This document shows, piece after piece, positions 1 through 5,761 of a stretch of DNA of 6,369 bases (its first letter is position 1; the number at the start of each line of letters is the position of its first letter). This stretch comes from Candidatus Shapirobacteria bacterium UBA1420 (GTDB taxonomy: Bacteria > Patescibacteriota > Microgenomatia > UBA12405). Position numbers and translations under genes: made by a program. The DNA lies in NCBI GenBank assembly GCA_002304845.1, contig DBPM01000023.1, forward strand, positions 4,923-11,291, written 5' to 3'. A model generated the notes under the pieces. It was not told the origin of the DNA. It saw only the letters and a program-made list of their open reading frames with translations, and did not search any database.

Positions 1-239
1 ATGTTTAACAAAACTTCAGTATATTTTTCTTCGTTTAAGATGTTTTCGGAAATGATATCAGTAGTACCAACACCGAGTCTGTTGGCCAAATTGCTAACTT
101 GGTTCAAGGTCAAATTGGGACTGCCGTTTTTTTCCAGGGCAATATAGGTGGCACGAGAAATACCTAGAGCGGCAGCCATTTGGGCTTGAGTCCAACCTTG
201 GTTTTTACGCAACTTGGTAATGTATTGTGCATCAATCAT
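1..239 (-). CDS. XRE-family helix-turn-helix transcriptional regulator, N-terminal part (runs off left edge)
   Basis: The minus strand from ATG at 239 encodes 79 residues with no stop before the window edge, so the C-terminus is missing. It begins MIDAQYITKLRKNQGWTQAQ and continues with the classic HTH_3 pattern: GWTQAQMAAALGISRATYIALEKN at about residues 15-38, then NLTLNQVSNLANRLGVGTTDII at about 42-63. These are the five-helix DNA-binding fold of Cro/C1/XRE repressors. The start is well fixed: a stop (TAA, 243-245) lies in frame two codons upstream. There is no convincing Shine-Dalgarno, and the proposed -10 box ends only five bases before the ATG, so the message may be leaderless. A perfect inverted repeat overlaps its -35 box, which suggests autoregulation. 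The residues after the HTH (NEEKYTEVLLN) match nothing I recognise. It could be a stand-alone repressor, a regulator paired with an ImmA/IrrE-type peptidase, or a controller protein of the nearby restriction gene; the sequence does not decide. Confidence 0.88.
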   Translation of the reverse strand, partial: MIDAQYITKLRKNQGWTQAQMAAALGISRATYIALEKNGSPNLTLNQVSNLANRLGVGTTDIISENILNEEKYTEVLLN

Positions 240-244
240 GCTTT

Positions 245-273
245 AGTTTAGTTCTGAGTGGTAAAAATGTCAA
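245..273 (-). promoter_or_regulatory. Promoter of the XRE regulator gene
   Basis: Reading the minus strand, a perfect -35 TTGACA (268-273) is followed by a 17-base spacer and TAAACT (245-250), four of six matches to the -10 consensus. Transcription would start at about 238-239, on the ATG itself, which implies a leaderless mRNA. The -35 lies inside the left arm of the inverted repeat at 264-288, so a bound repressor would block polymerase directly. This is inferred from sequence only. Confidence 0.55.
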
Positions 274-288
274 ATTTTTTGACATTTT
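264..288. promoter_or_regulatory. Palindromic operator-like inverted repeat upstream of the XRE gene
   Basis: AAAATGTCAAA (264-274) and TTTGACATTTT (278-288) are perfect 11-base inverted repeats around a TTT centre. The size and two-fold symmetry suit a dimeric XRE repressor. The site is 25 to 49 bases upstream of the regulator's ATG and contains its -35 box. No run of T that would make it a terminator sits next to G/C-rich arms, so an operator is the better reading. The likely binder is the adjacent XRE protein. Confidence 0.6.
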
Positions 289-322
289 AATGTAAAAAAC
301 GGGGACAGGATTTGGAGTGAGA

Positions 323-351
323 GAGTTTTAGTTAAAATGAAAACTAAACTC
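323..351. repeat. Imperfect stem-loop in the non-coding region
   Basis: GAGTTTTAGTT (323-333) can pair with AACTAAACTC (342-351) over 10 base pairs with one bulged T and an eight-base loop. It is followed by no T run, so it is not an obvious terminator. The AACTAAACT half (342-350) is also a perfect inverted copy of AGTTTAGTT at 245-253, inside the XRE promoter. The role is unknown. The rest of 289-396 holds only a 16-codon ORF of doubtful meaning (337-387). Confidence 0.35.
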
Positions 352-396
352 GTTATGTTGTCAATAGGTTTTTTCTCCTTACTGTAGGTGTTTTTA

Positions 397-425
397 TTGA
401 ATAACAAGCGCTTGTATGGTAGTAT
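397..425 (+). promoter_or_regulatory. Candidate promoter of the structured RNA
   Basis: TTGAAT (397-402) is followed by 17 bases and TAGTAT (420-425), preceded by TGG, which gives an extended -10. The predicted transcription start at about 431-433 falls exactly on the first base of the closing helix of the candidate RNA. A 12-base perfect palindrome occupies the spacer. The -35 has four and the -10 four matches to consensus, so this is plausible and unproven. Confidence 0.42.
404..415. repeat. 12-bp perfect palindrome ACAAGCGCTTGT
   Basis: ACAAGC and GCTTGT form a perfect uninterrupted dyad. It lies wholly between the proposed -35 (397-402) and -10 (420-425) of the candidate small RNA, a usual place for a repressor site. 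No binder can be named. It differs in sequence from the TGTCAAA-type operator at 264-288, so the same XRE protein is not an obvious candidate. Confidence 0.4.
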
Positions 426-430
426 TTCTT

Positions 431-527
431 AGGTCGGTTGAGAGAAATCTCTAGCAACCCTCTAAGCGTATGGTTGTACCGCAAGGGACTGACCTCAAAA
501 AAACCTGATTATTGATCGGGTTTTTTT
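431..527 (+). ncRNA. Candidate structured small RNA facing a DUF3800 gene
   Basis: The stretch folds by eye into a closed three-way junction. P1 is AGGTC (431-435) with GACCT (491-495). P2 is GGTTG (436-440) with CAACC (455-459), extended by AGAG (441-444) and CTCT (449-452) around an AAAT loop. P3 is GCGTA (466-470) with TAC-C-GC (477-482), having one bulged C. Junction strands are CTCTAA (460-465) and AAGGGACT (483-490). A terminator follows at once and a promoter-like pair precedes it with its start on P1. The plus strand is preferred because the terminator stem has a G-T (G-U) pair there, which becomes a C-A mismatch on the other strand. It is neither a tRNA (no T-loop) nor any riboswitch class I recognise. 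Published 'DUF3800' RNA motifs occur near DUF3800 genes, as here, but I cannot assign it to one of them from memory. Ends are approximate. Confidence 0.45.
497..527 (+). terminator. Intrinsic terminator, probably serving both strands
   Basis: A7 (497-503) and CCTGAT (504-509) pair with ATCGGG (515-520) and T7 (521-527) around a five-base loop. On the plus strand this is a hairpin with a T tract, ending the candidate small RNA. On the minus strand the same dyad also has a T tract and would end the restriction/DUF3800 operon. The DUF3800 gene's last codons and its TAA (509-511) lie inside the hairpin, so gene end and terminator are merged. One stem position is G-T on the plus strand and C-A on the minus strand. 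Confidence 0.8.
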
Positions 528-1384
528 GATGCTTTACGCCATGGAATTTTTTCAGGTGAAGGAACGACGACTATTCCATAACCAGCAACTTTTTTTGATG
601 AAACATTACAATAAAAATTGTTTTCTATTTTTTCAAAAAAAGGATAGGTGGGGAGACGGTGTATTTTTCTGTTATGCCATTGATCTCCGAAGCATACAAA
701 CTGCCTATAAACATTATAGGCAACAGTATCTGCTAATTGAAGTAAATTAGAGTGCTTAGAGGATTCAAATCTCACCTGTCTATGGGTATATTTTGTGTAA
801 AAAGAACCTAAATTAATTTCTTTTCTTGAAATTTTGAGTATTTGCCTTGCTAGATGTTTTTCTGTTTTAATTTCTCTGTCCATTTGATCAAAAATAATTT
901 CACAATGTTTTTTCGGATTAAGTTCTACTCTATCAAACAATACTTGTGTTAATTTTTGTAACGGAGTACATCTGAATCTTTGTCGGCCAAAGTACATTTT
1001 GTCTAAAACAAAAGCTTGCAAAGAAAGAAGGGGATATTTTTGAAACAACGAATACCATTCTTCTGTAAAACGTAACAAGTCATCGTCTGTAACAGAATAT
1101 GGGTCAGTATAGTATTTTTTTCTTTTGTCGGGGTTTCTCAACCATACTGACTTAATCTCTACGTGCTTGGTCTTAAAATATTTTAATTTAATTTGATTAA
1201 TGTCAGAATTTAGATTTTTTATAATATCGCTTGAGACGTAAATACCAGCTAATACAAAATAATTTCTGCGCCAGAAATTTAAATTTTGATCATTTCTTGC
1301 GGGTAGCCGTTCGACATAGGAATGTGAGTATGGAGTTTCCCATTCTTTTGAACCACTGTCGTCTACAAAAAAATAGTCTTGCAT
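509..1384 (-). CDS. DUF3800 domain protein, second gene of the restriction operon
   Basis: This 291-residue protein belongs to the DUF3800 family, which is predicted to have an RNase H-like fold and is often found beside defence and mobile genes; its activity is not established. Visible marks are the N-terminal strand and acidic motif MQDYFFVDDSGSK (D8, D9), HVEIKS (E76), IIFDQMD (D166, D169) and LLQLADTVAYNVYRQF (D219), in the family's usual order. These acidic residues could form a metal-dependent nuclease centre. I chose ATG at 1384: AGGA (1389-1392) lies four bases upstream, and the DUF3800 strand begins directly after it. An in-frame TTG at 1417 would add 11 residues overlapping the preceding gene and is less likely. 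The start follows the restriction gene's stop by 10 bases, so both are translated from one mRNA. The gene ends inside a terminator facing the candidate small RNA. Confidence 0.85.
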   Translation of the reverse strand: MQDYFFVDDSGSKEWETPYSHSYVERLPARNDQNLNFWRRNYFVLAGIYVSSDIIKNLNSDINQIKLKYFKTKHVEIKSVWLRNPDKRKKYYTDPYSVTDDDLLRFTEEWYSLFQKYPLLSLQAFVLDKMYFGRQRFRCTPLQKLTQVLFDRVELNPKKHCEIIFDQMDREIKTEKHLARQILKISRKEINLGSFYTKYTHRQVRFESSKHSNLLQLADTVAYNVYRQFVCFGDQWHNRKIHRLPTYPFFEKIENNFYCNVSSKKVAGYGIVVVPSPEKIPWRKASKKPDQ

Positions 1385-1388
1385 AAAT

Positions 1389-1392
1389 TCCT
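1389..1392 (-). promoter_or_regulatory. Ribosome binding site deciding the DUF3800 start
   Basis: AGGA on the minus strand lies four bases before ATG at 1384 and just after the restriction gene's TAG (1395-1397). It supports ATG 1384 over the upstream TTG at 1417 and fits translation of an internal operon gene. Confidence 0.55.
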
Positions 1393-1394
1393 GT

Positions 1395-4300
1395 CTAAAT
1401 AAAATCAACCTTATCAATCTCTTTCATAACCTTGTCGGTCTCAACCAATACTTTGATGATTTTTTGATAATGTCCTAAATCTTCATTAGATAAAATTCTA
1501 CCTGTTCTGTCTTTAAGCCATTTTTGAGCGGGTTGGTAACCGCCTATAAAGAAATTCCAGGCGACTTCTGGAACGTTTCCAAAATATTGTTCTTTGTTAA
1601 TAAAGACTTTTTCATCTTTATATTCAACTTTTTCCACTTTGTCGTCACCTGATTGAGGATAAGTAGTCATTAATTTTTCCAAACTAGTATCATTCATCAA
1701 ATGTAGTTCACGAAGTTTTTGACCTTTTTCAACTAATTGCCAAAATATTTTTTCATTTTTGGGACACGGAACTCGAGGAAAATCTATCTTTAAAAATTCT
1801 TGATATTTCTCCCTATATTTAGGTGAATATAATACTGCATAAATATAATCTATAAAATTTTCTGGAATTACATTGTTGACATAATTTGCTATGATTTTTC
1901 GAGAAATTTTTTCGTTTATATTTGAAATTCTGTTTAAGTTTTTGTCAAAAATATAAAGAGGGAAACAATAGGTCTGTGCTGATAAAGCATTGATGTCAAT
2001 AATTTTATTCGAAATATATATCTGATTCCAATTTTCAGTATTTTCAGCAGTTCTCCTAGTCACCAAACAGATATTTTCTCCGATAATTAAATTTTTCATT
2101 AGTAGTCTTCTAGAATCTCCCCGAGGTATAAATTCATTAACATTTTCCAGCGGATAATATGTGTATCTAATATCAAAAGGTCGGTATAAAACTGGTTGAA
2201 TGTTAGACAGATCTCCTTCTTTAAAATACTGTCTTTTATCATTTAGTGTCCAATCAGAAGTATCATGTATTTTATATTTTTGGTAAATATCGATATTATC
2301 TAAAGTATTTATATCTTTTAATAATTGTTCCACACTATTAAAAGTGTAGTGATTTTTGACTAATAGATTATCTTTACGAAATTTTATCCCGCTTCCATTG
2401 ATATTAAAAATTTCCTTTACTGAAAACCCATTTTTATAAAAATCTTGACCTGTTAAGTTTTTAACTGTCAATAAATAATTTGCCTCTTTAGTGCATGGTG
2501 TAAAATTTATTGAATTTATACTATTGGTGTTTAAAAACTTAAATTTATTAATTCTGGTTCCAAAAATTTCAAAAAATAAATATTTTTTCTCAATACCTTT
2601 TTTCTTGACAAAAATATTAATAGATACTCCTTGTTGGATATTAAATACATTTTCATCTTTCGATCCGTCAGGACATTTTTCGTTCTTTTTTGAATTACCA
2701 TGTAAATCTAAAATATAAATTTGATCAAATGTTTGCATCAAAGATTTACGCATTTGGCGATGAATAATTCCATCTATGAATGAATTATTGGTGATCATAG
2801 CTACTATTCCTGCACCATTTTTATCGATTAAATCCTGAGAAAAACGAATAAACTTTATATAGTCATCTGAAAGTGGTTGAATATTACGTTCATTTAAATT
2901 TTTCTTATAATCTTTCATTAATCTTTCTATAAATTCACTTTTATTACTAGAACTAACGGAGTATGGTGGATTACCTACTATCACCATAATCGGTTTATTG
3001 TGTTTAATTTCGGCGGCGGCTTGTGACTCCTTACTAATTGCTTCCTGTAAACCAAAAGTTAATAAATCCAGTTGTCTTTTGACACCCTCTTCTAGAGTAT
3101 TGGTTAAATAAATTCCTAATCTTTTGTCAAAATCTTTGTTATATCCAAGTTCCTTAAGAGTCATACCCAATTTCAAATGAGCAATGGTATAAGGCGCCAT
3201 CATTAATTCAAATCCATACAGACGAGGAATTAAATCGTCATCTACATATCTAGTCCAGCGACCTTCTTGTTCTTGAAAATTATTTTCAAAAATATATTTC
3301 ACTAATTCATTTAAAAAAGTAGCGGTGCCTACCGCCGGGTCAAGAATTTGTACCTGATGTAAAGTTTCCTTGGTTTTTGAACCATTCTTTTTAGTGACTC
3401 TAGTGATTGTTGAAGTATCAGCTAAGCCTTGGGGTAAATTAAATTTAGATTTTAAAATTTCATCAACAGCTCTAACTATAAATCTAACCACTGGTACTGG
3501 AGTGTAATAGGCTCCCATTTTTTTCTTTAAAACAGGATCATATTCTTTTAAGAAATCTTCATAAAAATGGATTATAGGATCTTGTGTCGCTACCTCATTT
3601 TCAAATAAATTCTCTTGTTTAAAATGTTGTTTGATAATAGTTTTGATATCTGAAACCTGAAATACAGCACACAACTCATCAACAATATATGCCAATCTTT
3701 TATCAAAAGAATTGCCTGCAATATGGTCAAAAAATTGCATTAAAAAGGGGTTGCTGGCGGGTACTAAGTCCCTAGCCTCTTGGCGAGTGAAAGTATCTAA
3801 AGATTTATCATTATATCGAGCGACAAATAGACCATAAACCAATGTCTGGGCATACATATCGGAAAAATTTTCTAAATTTAGGTCGTGTACTAGGAGCTCT
3901 CTAACTACTTGGTATATTTTTTTAATTTCTAGATTTCTTACATCATTTTCTTTAGCGAAAAACAAATTAATATTTTCTCTAATACGACGTGCCTTACCTC
4001 CCATAATTTCAGCCAGTCTTTTAGCACTTCGAATCTTTTCGGGTTCTTTTTCTAGAAAATTAGATAGTTCATCGGCAAATAAGTTAATATTTTCTTCGTT
4101 CAAAACAATTTTATTATTTTCTAAAAAACCTAAAGAAACTTCATAATATTTTTCGCCATTACGATAAAACCGAAAATCTAAACCATTGGTTAGTATTAAA
4201 TTGGCATACCCTAAATAACGACGCATTTGTTCGCTTTTTTCAATATTATCTAGGTTGACATAAATATCTTTACTTTCTCCATAACCTCGAATTAGATCCA

Positions 4301-4484
4301 AATTTTGTTTGTCCTTGAAAATAAAATCGGGGTTGCCGTATTCAGACCTACTAGGATCATTGATAGCAGTAACTAAACCTGAAGATTCAAAAAGAAATTT
4401 TAGAGCGGGCCTATATGCATGTTCTGTAGCAACACCGGTATCAAGTTGATTCTGTAATTCGGTGATATAAGAGTAAACATCCAT
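1395..4484 (-). CDS. Single-chain restriction-modification enzyme: PD-(D/E)xK nuclease plus N6-adenine DNA methyltransferase, type ISP-like C-terminus
   Basis: This 1029-residue protein joins cleavage, methylation and target recognition. The N-terminus has a PD-(D/E)xK nuclease pattern: TEHAYRPALK (E21), GNPDFIF (D53) and GYGESKDI (E70, K72). A helical linker follows to about residue 310. The methyltransferase shows KMGAYYTPVPVV (motif X, about 320), ILDPAVGTATFL (motif I, S-adenosylmethionine binding, D382) and GNPPYS (motif IV, N505-Y508), the signature of N6-adenine methylation. Residues from about 600 are the target recognition part. The end (NKEQYFGNVPEVAWNFFIGGYQPAQKWL, then SNEDLGHYQKII) resembles the type ISP C-terminal specificity domain. 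Classical type ISP enzymes (LlaGI, LlaBIII) are about 1600 residues and carry a helicase, which has no room here, so this is a helicase-free, type IIG-like member. The start is fixed by a stop (TAA, 4488-4490) just upstream; GAGGT (4495-4499) lies 10 bases before ATG. The target sequence cannot be read from the protein. Confidence 0.92.
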   Translation of the reverse strand: MDVYSYITELQNQLDTGVATEHAYRPALKFLFESSGLVTAINDPSRSEYGNPDFIFKDKQNLDLIRGYGESKDIYVNLDNIEKSEQMRRYLGYANLILTNGLDFRFYRNGEKYYEVSLGFLENNKIVLNEENINLFADELSNFLEKEPEKIRSAKRLAEIMGGKARRIRENINLFFAKENDVRNLEIKKIYQVVRELLVHDLNLENFSDMYAQTLVYGLFVARYNDKSLDTFTRQEARDLVPASNPFLMQFFDHIAGNSFDKRLAYIVDELCAVFQVSDIKTIIKQHFKQENLFENEVATQDPIIHFYEDFLKEYDPVLKKKMGAYYTPVPVVRFIVRAVDEILKSKFNLPQGLADTSTITRVTKKNGSKTKETLHQVQILDPAVGTATFLNELVKYIFENNFQEQEGRWTRYVDDDLIPRLYGFELMMAPYTIAHLKLGMTLKELGYNKDFDKRLGIYLTNTLEEGVKRQLDLLTFGLQEAISKESQAAAEIKHNKPIMVIVGNPPYSVSSSNKSEFIERLMKDYKKNLNERNIQPLSDDYIKFIRFSQDLIDKNGAGIVAMITNNSFIDGIIHRQMRKSLMQTFDQIYILDLHGNSKKNEKCPDGSKDENVFNIQQGVSINIFVKKKGIEKKYLFFEIFGTRINKFKFLNTNSINSINFTPCTKEANYLLTVKNLTGQDFYKNGFSVKEIFNINGSGIKFRKDNLLVKNHYTFNSVEQLLKDINTLDNIDIYQKYKIHDTSDWTLNDKRQYFKEGDLSNIQPVLYRPFDIRYTYYPLENVNEFIPRGDSRRLLMKNLIIGENICLVTRRTAENTENWNQIYISNKIIDINALSAQTYCFPLYIFDKNLNRISNINEKISRKIIANYVNNVIPENFIDYIYAVLYSPKYREKYQEFLKIDFPRVPCPKNEKIFWQLVEKGQKLRELHLMNDTSLEKLMTTYPQSGDDKVEKVEYKDEKVFINKEQYFGNVPEVAWNFFIGGYQPAQKWLKDRTGRILSNEDLGHYQKIIKVLVETDKVMKEIDKVDFI

Positions 4485-4506
4485 AGCTTATTTTACCTCA
4501 AAAACG

Positions 4507-4533
4507 ACTATAATATAGGTATAAATGAATCAA
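4507..4533 (-). promoter_or_regulatory. Candidate promoter of the restriction/DUF3800 operon
   Basis: On the minus strand TTGATT (4528-4533) precedes TATAGT (4507-4512) by a short 15-base spacer; TATTAT (4510-4515) is an alternative -10 without a good -35. The region overlaps the divergent TATAAT of the HD gene, so the two transcription units would compete for polymerase within about 40 bases. Unlike the other genes here, this one has a leader with a Shine-Dalgarno (GAGGT, 4495-4499). Confidence 0.38.
4509..4514 (+). promoter_or_regulatory. -10 box of the HD-domain gene
   Basis: A perfect TATAAT lies 10 bases before ATG 4525, predicting transcription from about 4521 and a leader of only about four bases. 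No good -35 is visible at 16-18 bases upstream. This box supports 4525, not GTG 4584, as the original start of the HD gene. Confidence 0.5.
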
Positions 4534-4635
4534 AAAACCTTAGAGAAAATACAGGCGGAATATAAGAGGATTTTTGGGAAGGTGTGGGAGAAAGGTGGGG
4601 GTGGGGGTATAGATACAAACATGGCGTCAGGGTGA
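4525..4635 (+). pseudogene. Original N-terminus of the HD gene, separated by a one-base frameshift
   Basis: From ATG 4525 the frame reads MNQKTLEKIQAEYKRIFGKVWEKG, a charged helix of the kind that precedes the HD domain in this family, then enters GGTGGGGGTGGGGGT (4594-4608) and meets TGA at 4633. Adding one G to either run of five gives WEK-GGG-WGYRYKHG and joins the HD frame without a break, for a 220-residue product. The promoter position also favours this start. It may be an assembly or homopolymer error, or a real disrupting mutation. A programmed shift is unlikely because no canonical slippery heptamer is present. Confidence 0.55.
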
Positions 4636-5186
4636 TGCGATATTGTCAAAAAATTGTCAAATATAATCGTTTTAAGAAAGAAAAATTGGATATAGAGGCG
4701 CTGTTGGTGGCGGCGTTGTTTCATGATATCGGCAAAATCAGGGCGGTGAATGAAAACAGAGAATTGGTATATGGTAATTATGGCGGAGAAACACATGAGG
4801 CTTTAGGAGCAAAATTGGCGCCAAAATATTTAAGGAAATTTATTAAAGATAAAGATAAATTGGAGTTGATTTCACTGTTTATTGCCGAACAAGAACCAGG
4901 AAAAAGTGAAATCAGAACCGAATCAAAAATTATTAAAGACGCCGATAGATTGGATCATTTCGGAGTTATTCATTTGTGGGTATCGGCGGTATATGCCAAT
5001 TACAACCGCAAAAATATTGAGGGGTTGCGGGAGTTTTGGGAGGGAGAGGAAGGTAAGAAAAAATATTTGAGAAATTTTGAAAAATTTAATTTTCCGGAGG
5101 TAAAAAGGGTGGCGATGAAGAGATTTGCTAATTTAAGTCGGGCGACGGAGCTGATTTTTGAAGAGGATGAAGGGAGGGATCTTTAG
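4584..5186 (+). CDS. HD-domain metal-dependent phosphohydrolase (uncharacterised, YedJ-like pattern)
   Basis: The open frame of 200 codons carries the full HD signature: YRYKHGVRVM (H13), LFHDIGK (H47, D48), GGETHEALGAKLA (H71) and KIIKDADRLDHFG (D119, D121). These residues bind one or two metal ions in enzymes that hydrolyse phosphate esters of nucleotides or related compounds; the substrate here is not known. The spacing and the KDADRLD motif resemble small stand-alone HD proteins such as E. coli YedJ. As read, the only start in this frame is GTG 4584, which leaves no room for the usual N-terminal helix and has no promoter or ribosome site of its own. The true gene probably begins at ATG 4525 and is interrupted by a missing G in 4597-4607. 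The gene is divergent from the restriction operon and ends six bases from the Nudix stop. Confidence 0.8.
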   Translation: MGERWGWGYRYKHGVRVMRYCQKIVKYNRFKKEKLDIEALLVAALFHDIGKIRAVNENRELVYGNYGGETHEALGAKLAPKYLRKFIKDKDKLELISLFIAEQEPGKSEIRTESKIIKDADRLDHFGVIHLWVSAVYANYNRKNIEGLREFWEGEEGKKKYLRNFEKFNFPEVKRVAMKRFANLSRATELIFEEDEGRDL

Positions 5187-5192
5187 GAATTG

Positions 5193-5702
5193 TTAGGGGT
5201 GGAGTTGGTGGTATTTTTTTAGGGCAGCGGTAAAGAGCTGATCACCGGTTTTACCCCAGCGCAGATATTTAGGTAAATCCGCGGGATCGATAAAGATTCT
5301 TTGATGAACCTGACCACTTTCCGGATCGATTTGCGGTGTGAGAATTTTTTTAATATCGGCGATGTAAAACAGTTGGATGAACCACGGTTGTTGACTATTG
5401 GCTTTTTGGACTTTAAAACCACCAATCAGATGAGGATTTTGAAGCAAAACATTGGCTTCTTCTTCAATTTCTCGATGTAAAGTTTCTAGAAATGTTTCTG
5501 TAGACTTGGGGCTACCACCAGGAAATCTGAGTTCTCCGTTTTCTTTGATGATCATAACTTGGCCGGTGTGGTCAAAACAAATACCGCTGACAAGTGTCTT
5601 TTTGGATTTTTGTAAATCCGGATCTGATTCGTTAAGCCAGTGGTAGTAATAATCTTCCCCTCTCCAGTTAACAATAATGAAATTATTTTTGATAGTGGAC
5701 AT
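5193..5702 (-). CDS. Nudix hydrolase
   Basis: This 169-residue protein contains a Nudix box at residues 63-85: G63 x5 E69 x7 R77-E78-I79-x-E81-E82-x-N84-V85. It matches the family consensus except for Asn in place of the next-to-last Gly. The acidic REIEEE core that holds Mg2+ is intact, so activity is likely. Nudix enzymes split nucleoside diphosphates linked to another group, often clearing damaged or signalling nucleotides; nothing seen here identifies the substrate. The preceding FPGG (60-63) is typical. An N-terminal part of about 37 residues (NNFIIVNWRGEDYYYHWLNE) precedes the fold and is not recognised. ATG 5702 was chosen because TAAAAT (5709-5714) lies six bases upstream, suggesting a leaderless message. 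The gene is tail to tail with the HD gene and head to head with the M20 gene. Confidence 0.93.
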   Translation of the reverse strand: MSTIKNNFIIVNWRGEDYYYHWLNESDPDLQKSKKTLVSGICFDHTGQVMIIKENGELRFPGGSPKSTETFLETLHREIEEEANVLLQNPHLIGGFKVQKANSQQPWFIQLFYIADIKKILTPQIDPESGQVHQRIFIDPADLPKYLRWGKTGDQLFTAALKKYHQLHP

Positions 5703-5708
5703 AATAGT

Positions 5709-5714
5709 ATTTTA
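5709..5714 (-). promoter_or_regulatory. -10 box of the Nudix gene
   Basis: TAAAAT on the minus strand ends six bases before ATG 5702, so transcription would begin at or next to the start codon. The best -35, TTCACA (5734-5739), needs a long 19-base spacer. No Shine-Dalgarno is seen. Confidence 0.4.
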
Positions 5715-5723
5715 CTAGGAAGG

Positions 5724-5752
5724 TTGTGGATTTTGTGAAATCAGTCTATAAT
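5724..5752 (+). promoter_or_regulatory. Promoter of the M20 peptidase gene
   Basis: TTGTGG (5724-5729), a 17-base spacer and a perfect TATAAT (5747-5752) lie directly before ATG 5762. The predicted start at about 5759-5762 gives a leader of zero to three bases. It overlaps the divergent Nudix promoter within a 59-base gap. Confidence 0.55.
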
Positions 5753-5761
5753 TCGATAGAG

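Noticed and set aside
1..239. The XRE protein as the controller protein of the restriction gene.
   Set aside because: It is transcribed away from the operon and lies about 4 kb from its promoter, no copy of its dyad is seen near 4485-4530, and the C-terminus is missing, so nothing supports the link.
301..320. GGGGACAGGATTTGG resembles the GGGGACAG-type tags near REP-associated tyrosine transposases.
   Set aside because: There is one short copy only, with no paired hairpin and no transposase in the window.
337..387. A 16-codon plus-strand ORF reading MKTKLVMLSIGFFSLL then TAG, similar to a signal peptide or membrane microprotein.
   Set aside because: It has no ribosome site at a proper distance, its ATG lies in the loop of the 323-351 stem, and a short hydrophobic run in AT-rich DNA is expected by chance. 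It could be the remnant of an exported protein gene.
431..496. A tRNA gene in the structured stretch, given its size and multi-branch fold.
   Set aside because: There is no T-loop sequence, no seven-base acceptor stem and no proper anticodon arm.
526..750. A 74-codon plus-strand open frame opposite the DUF3800 gene.
   Set aside because: It lies wholly over DUF3800 coding sequence with clear family motifs and has no recognisable domain or ribosome site.
4594..4608. Programmed -1 ribosomal frameshifting at the G tract.
   Set aside because: The tract lacks a canonical X-XXY-YYZ heptamer in the needed phase and no downstream pseudoknot is evident; a one-base deletion is simpler.
4530..4796. An 88-codon minus-strand frame opposite the HD gene containing a poly-proline run.
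   Set aside because: The prolines are the complement of the G-tract; the plus strand has intact HD motifs.
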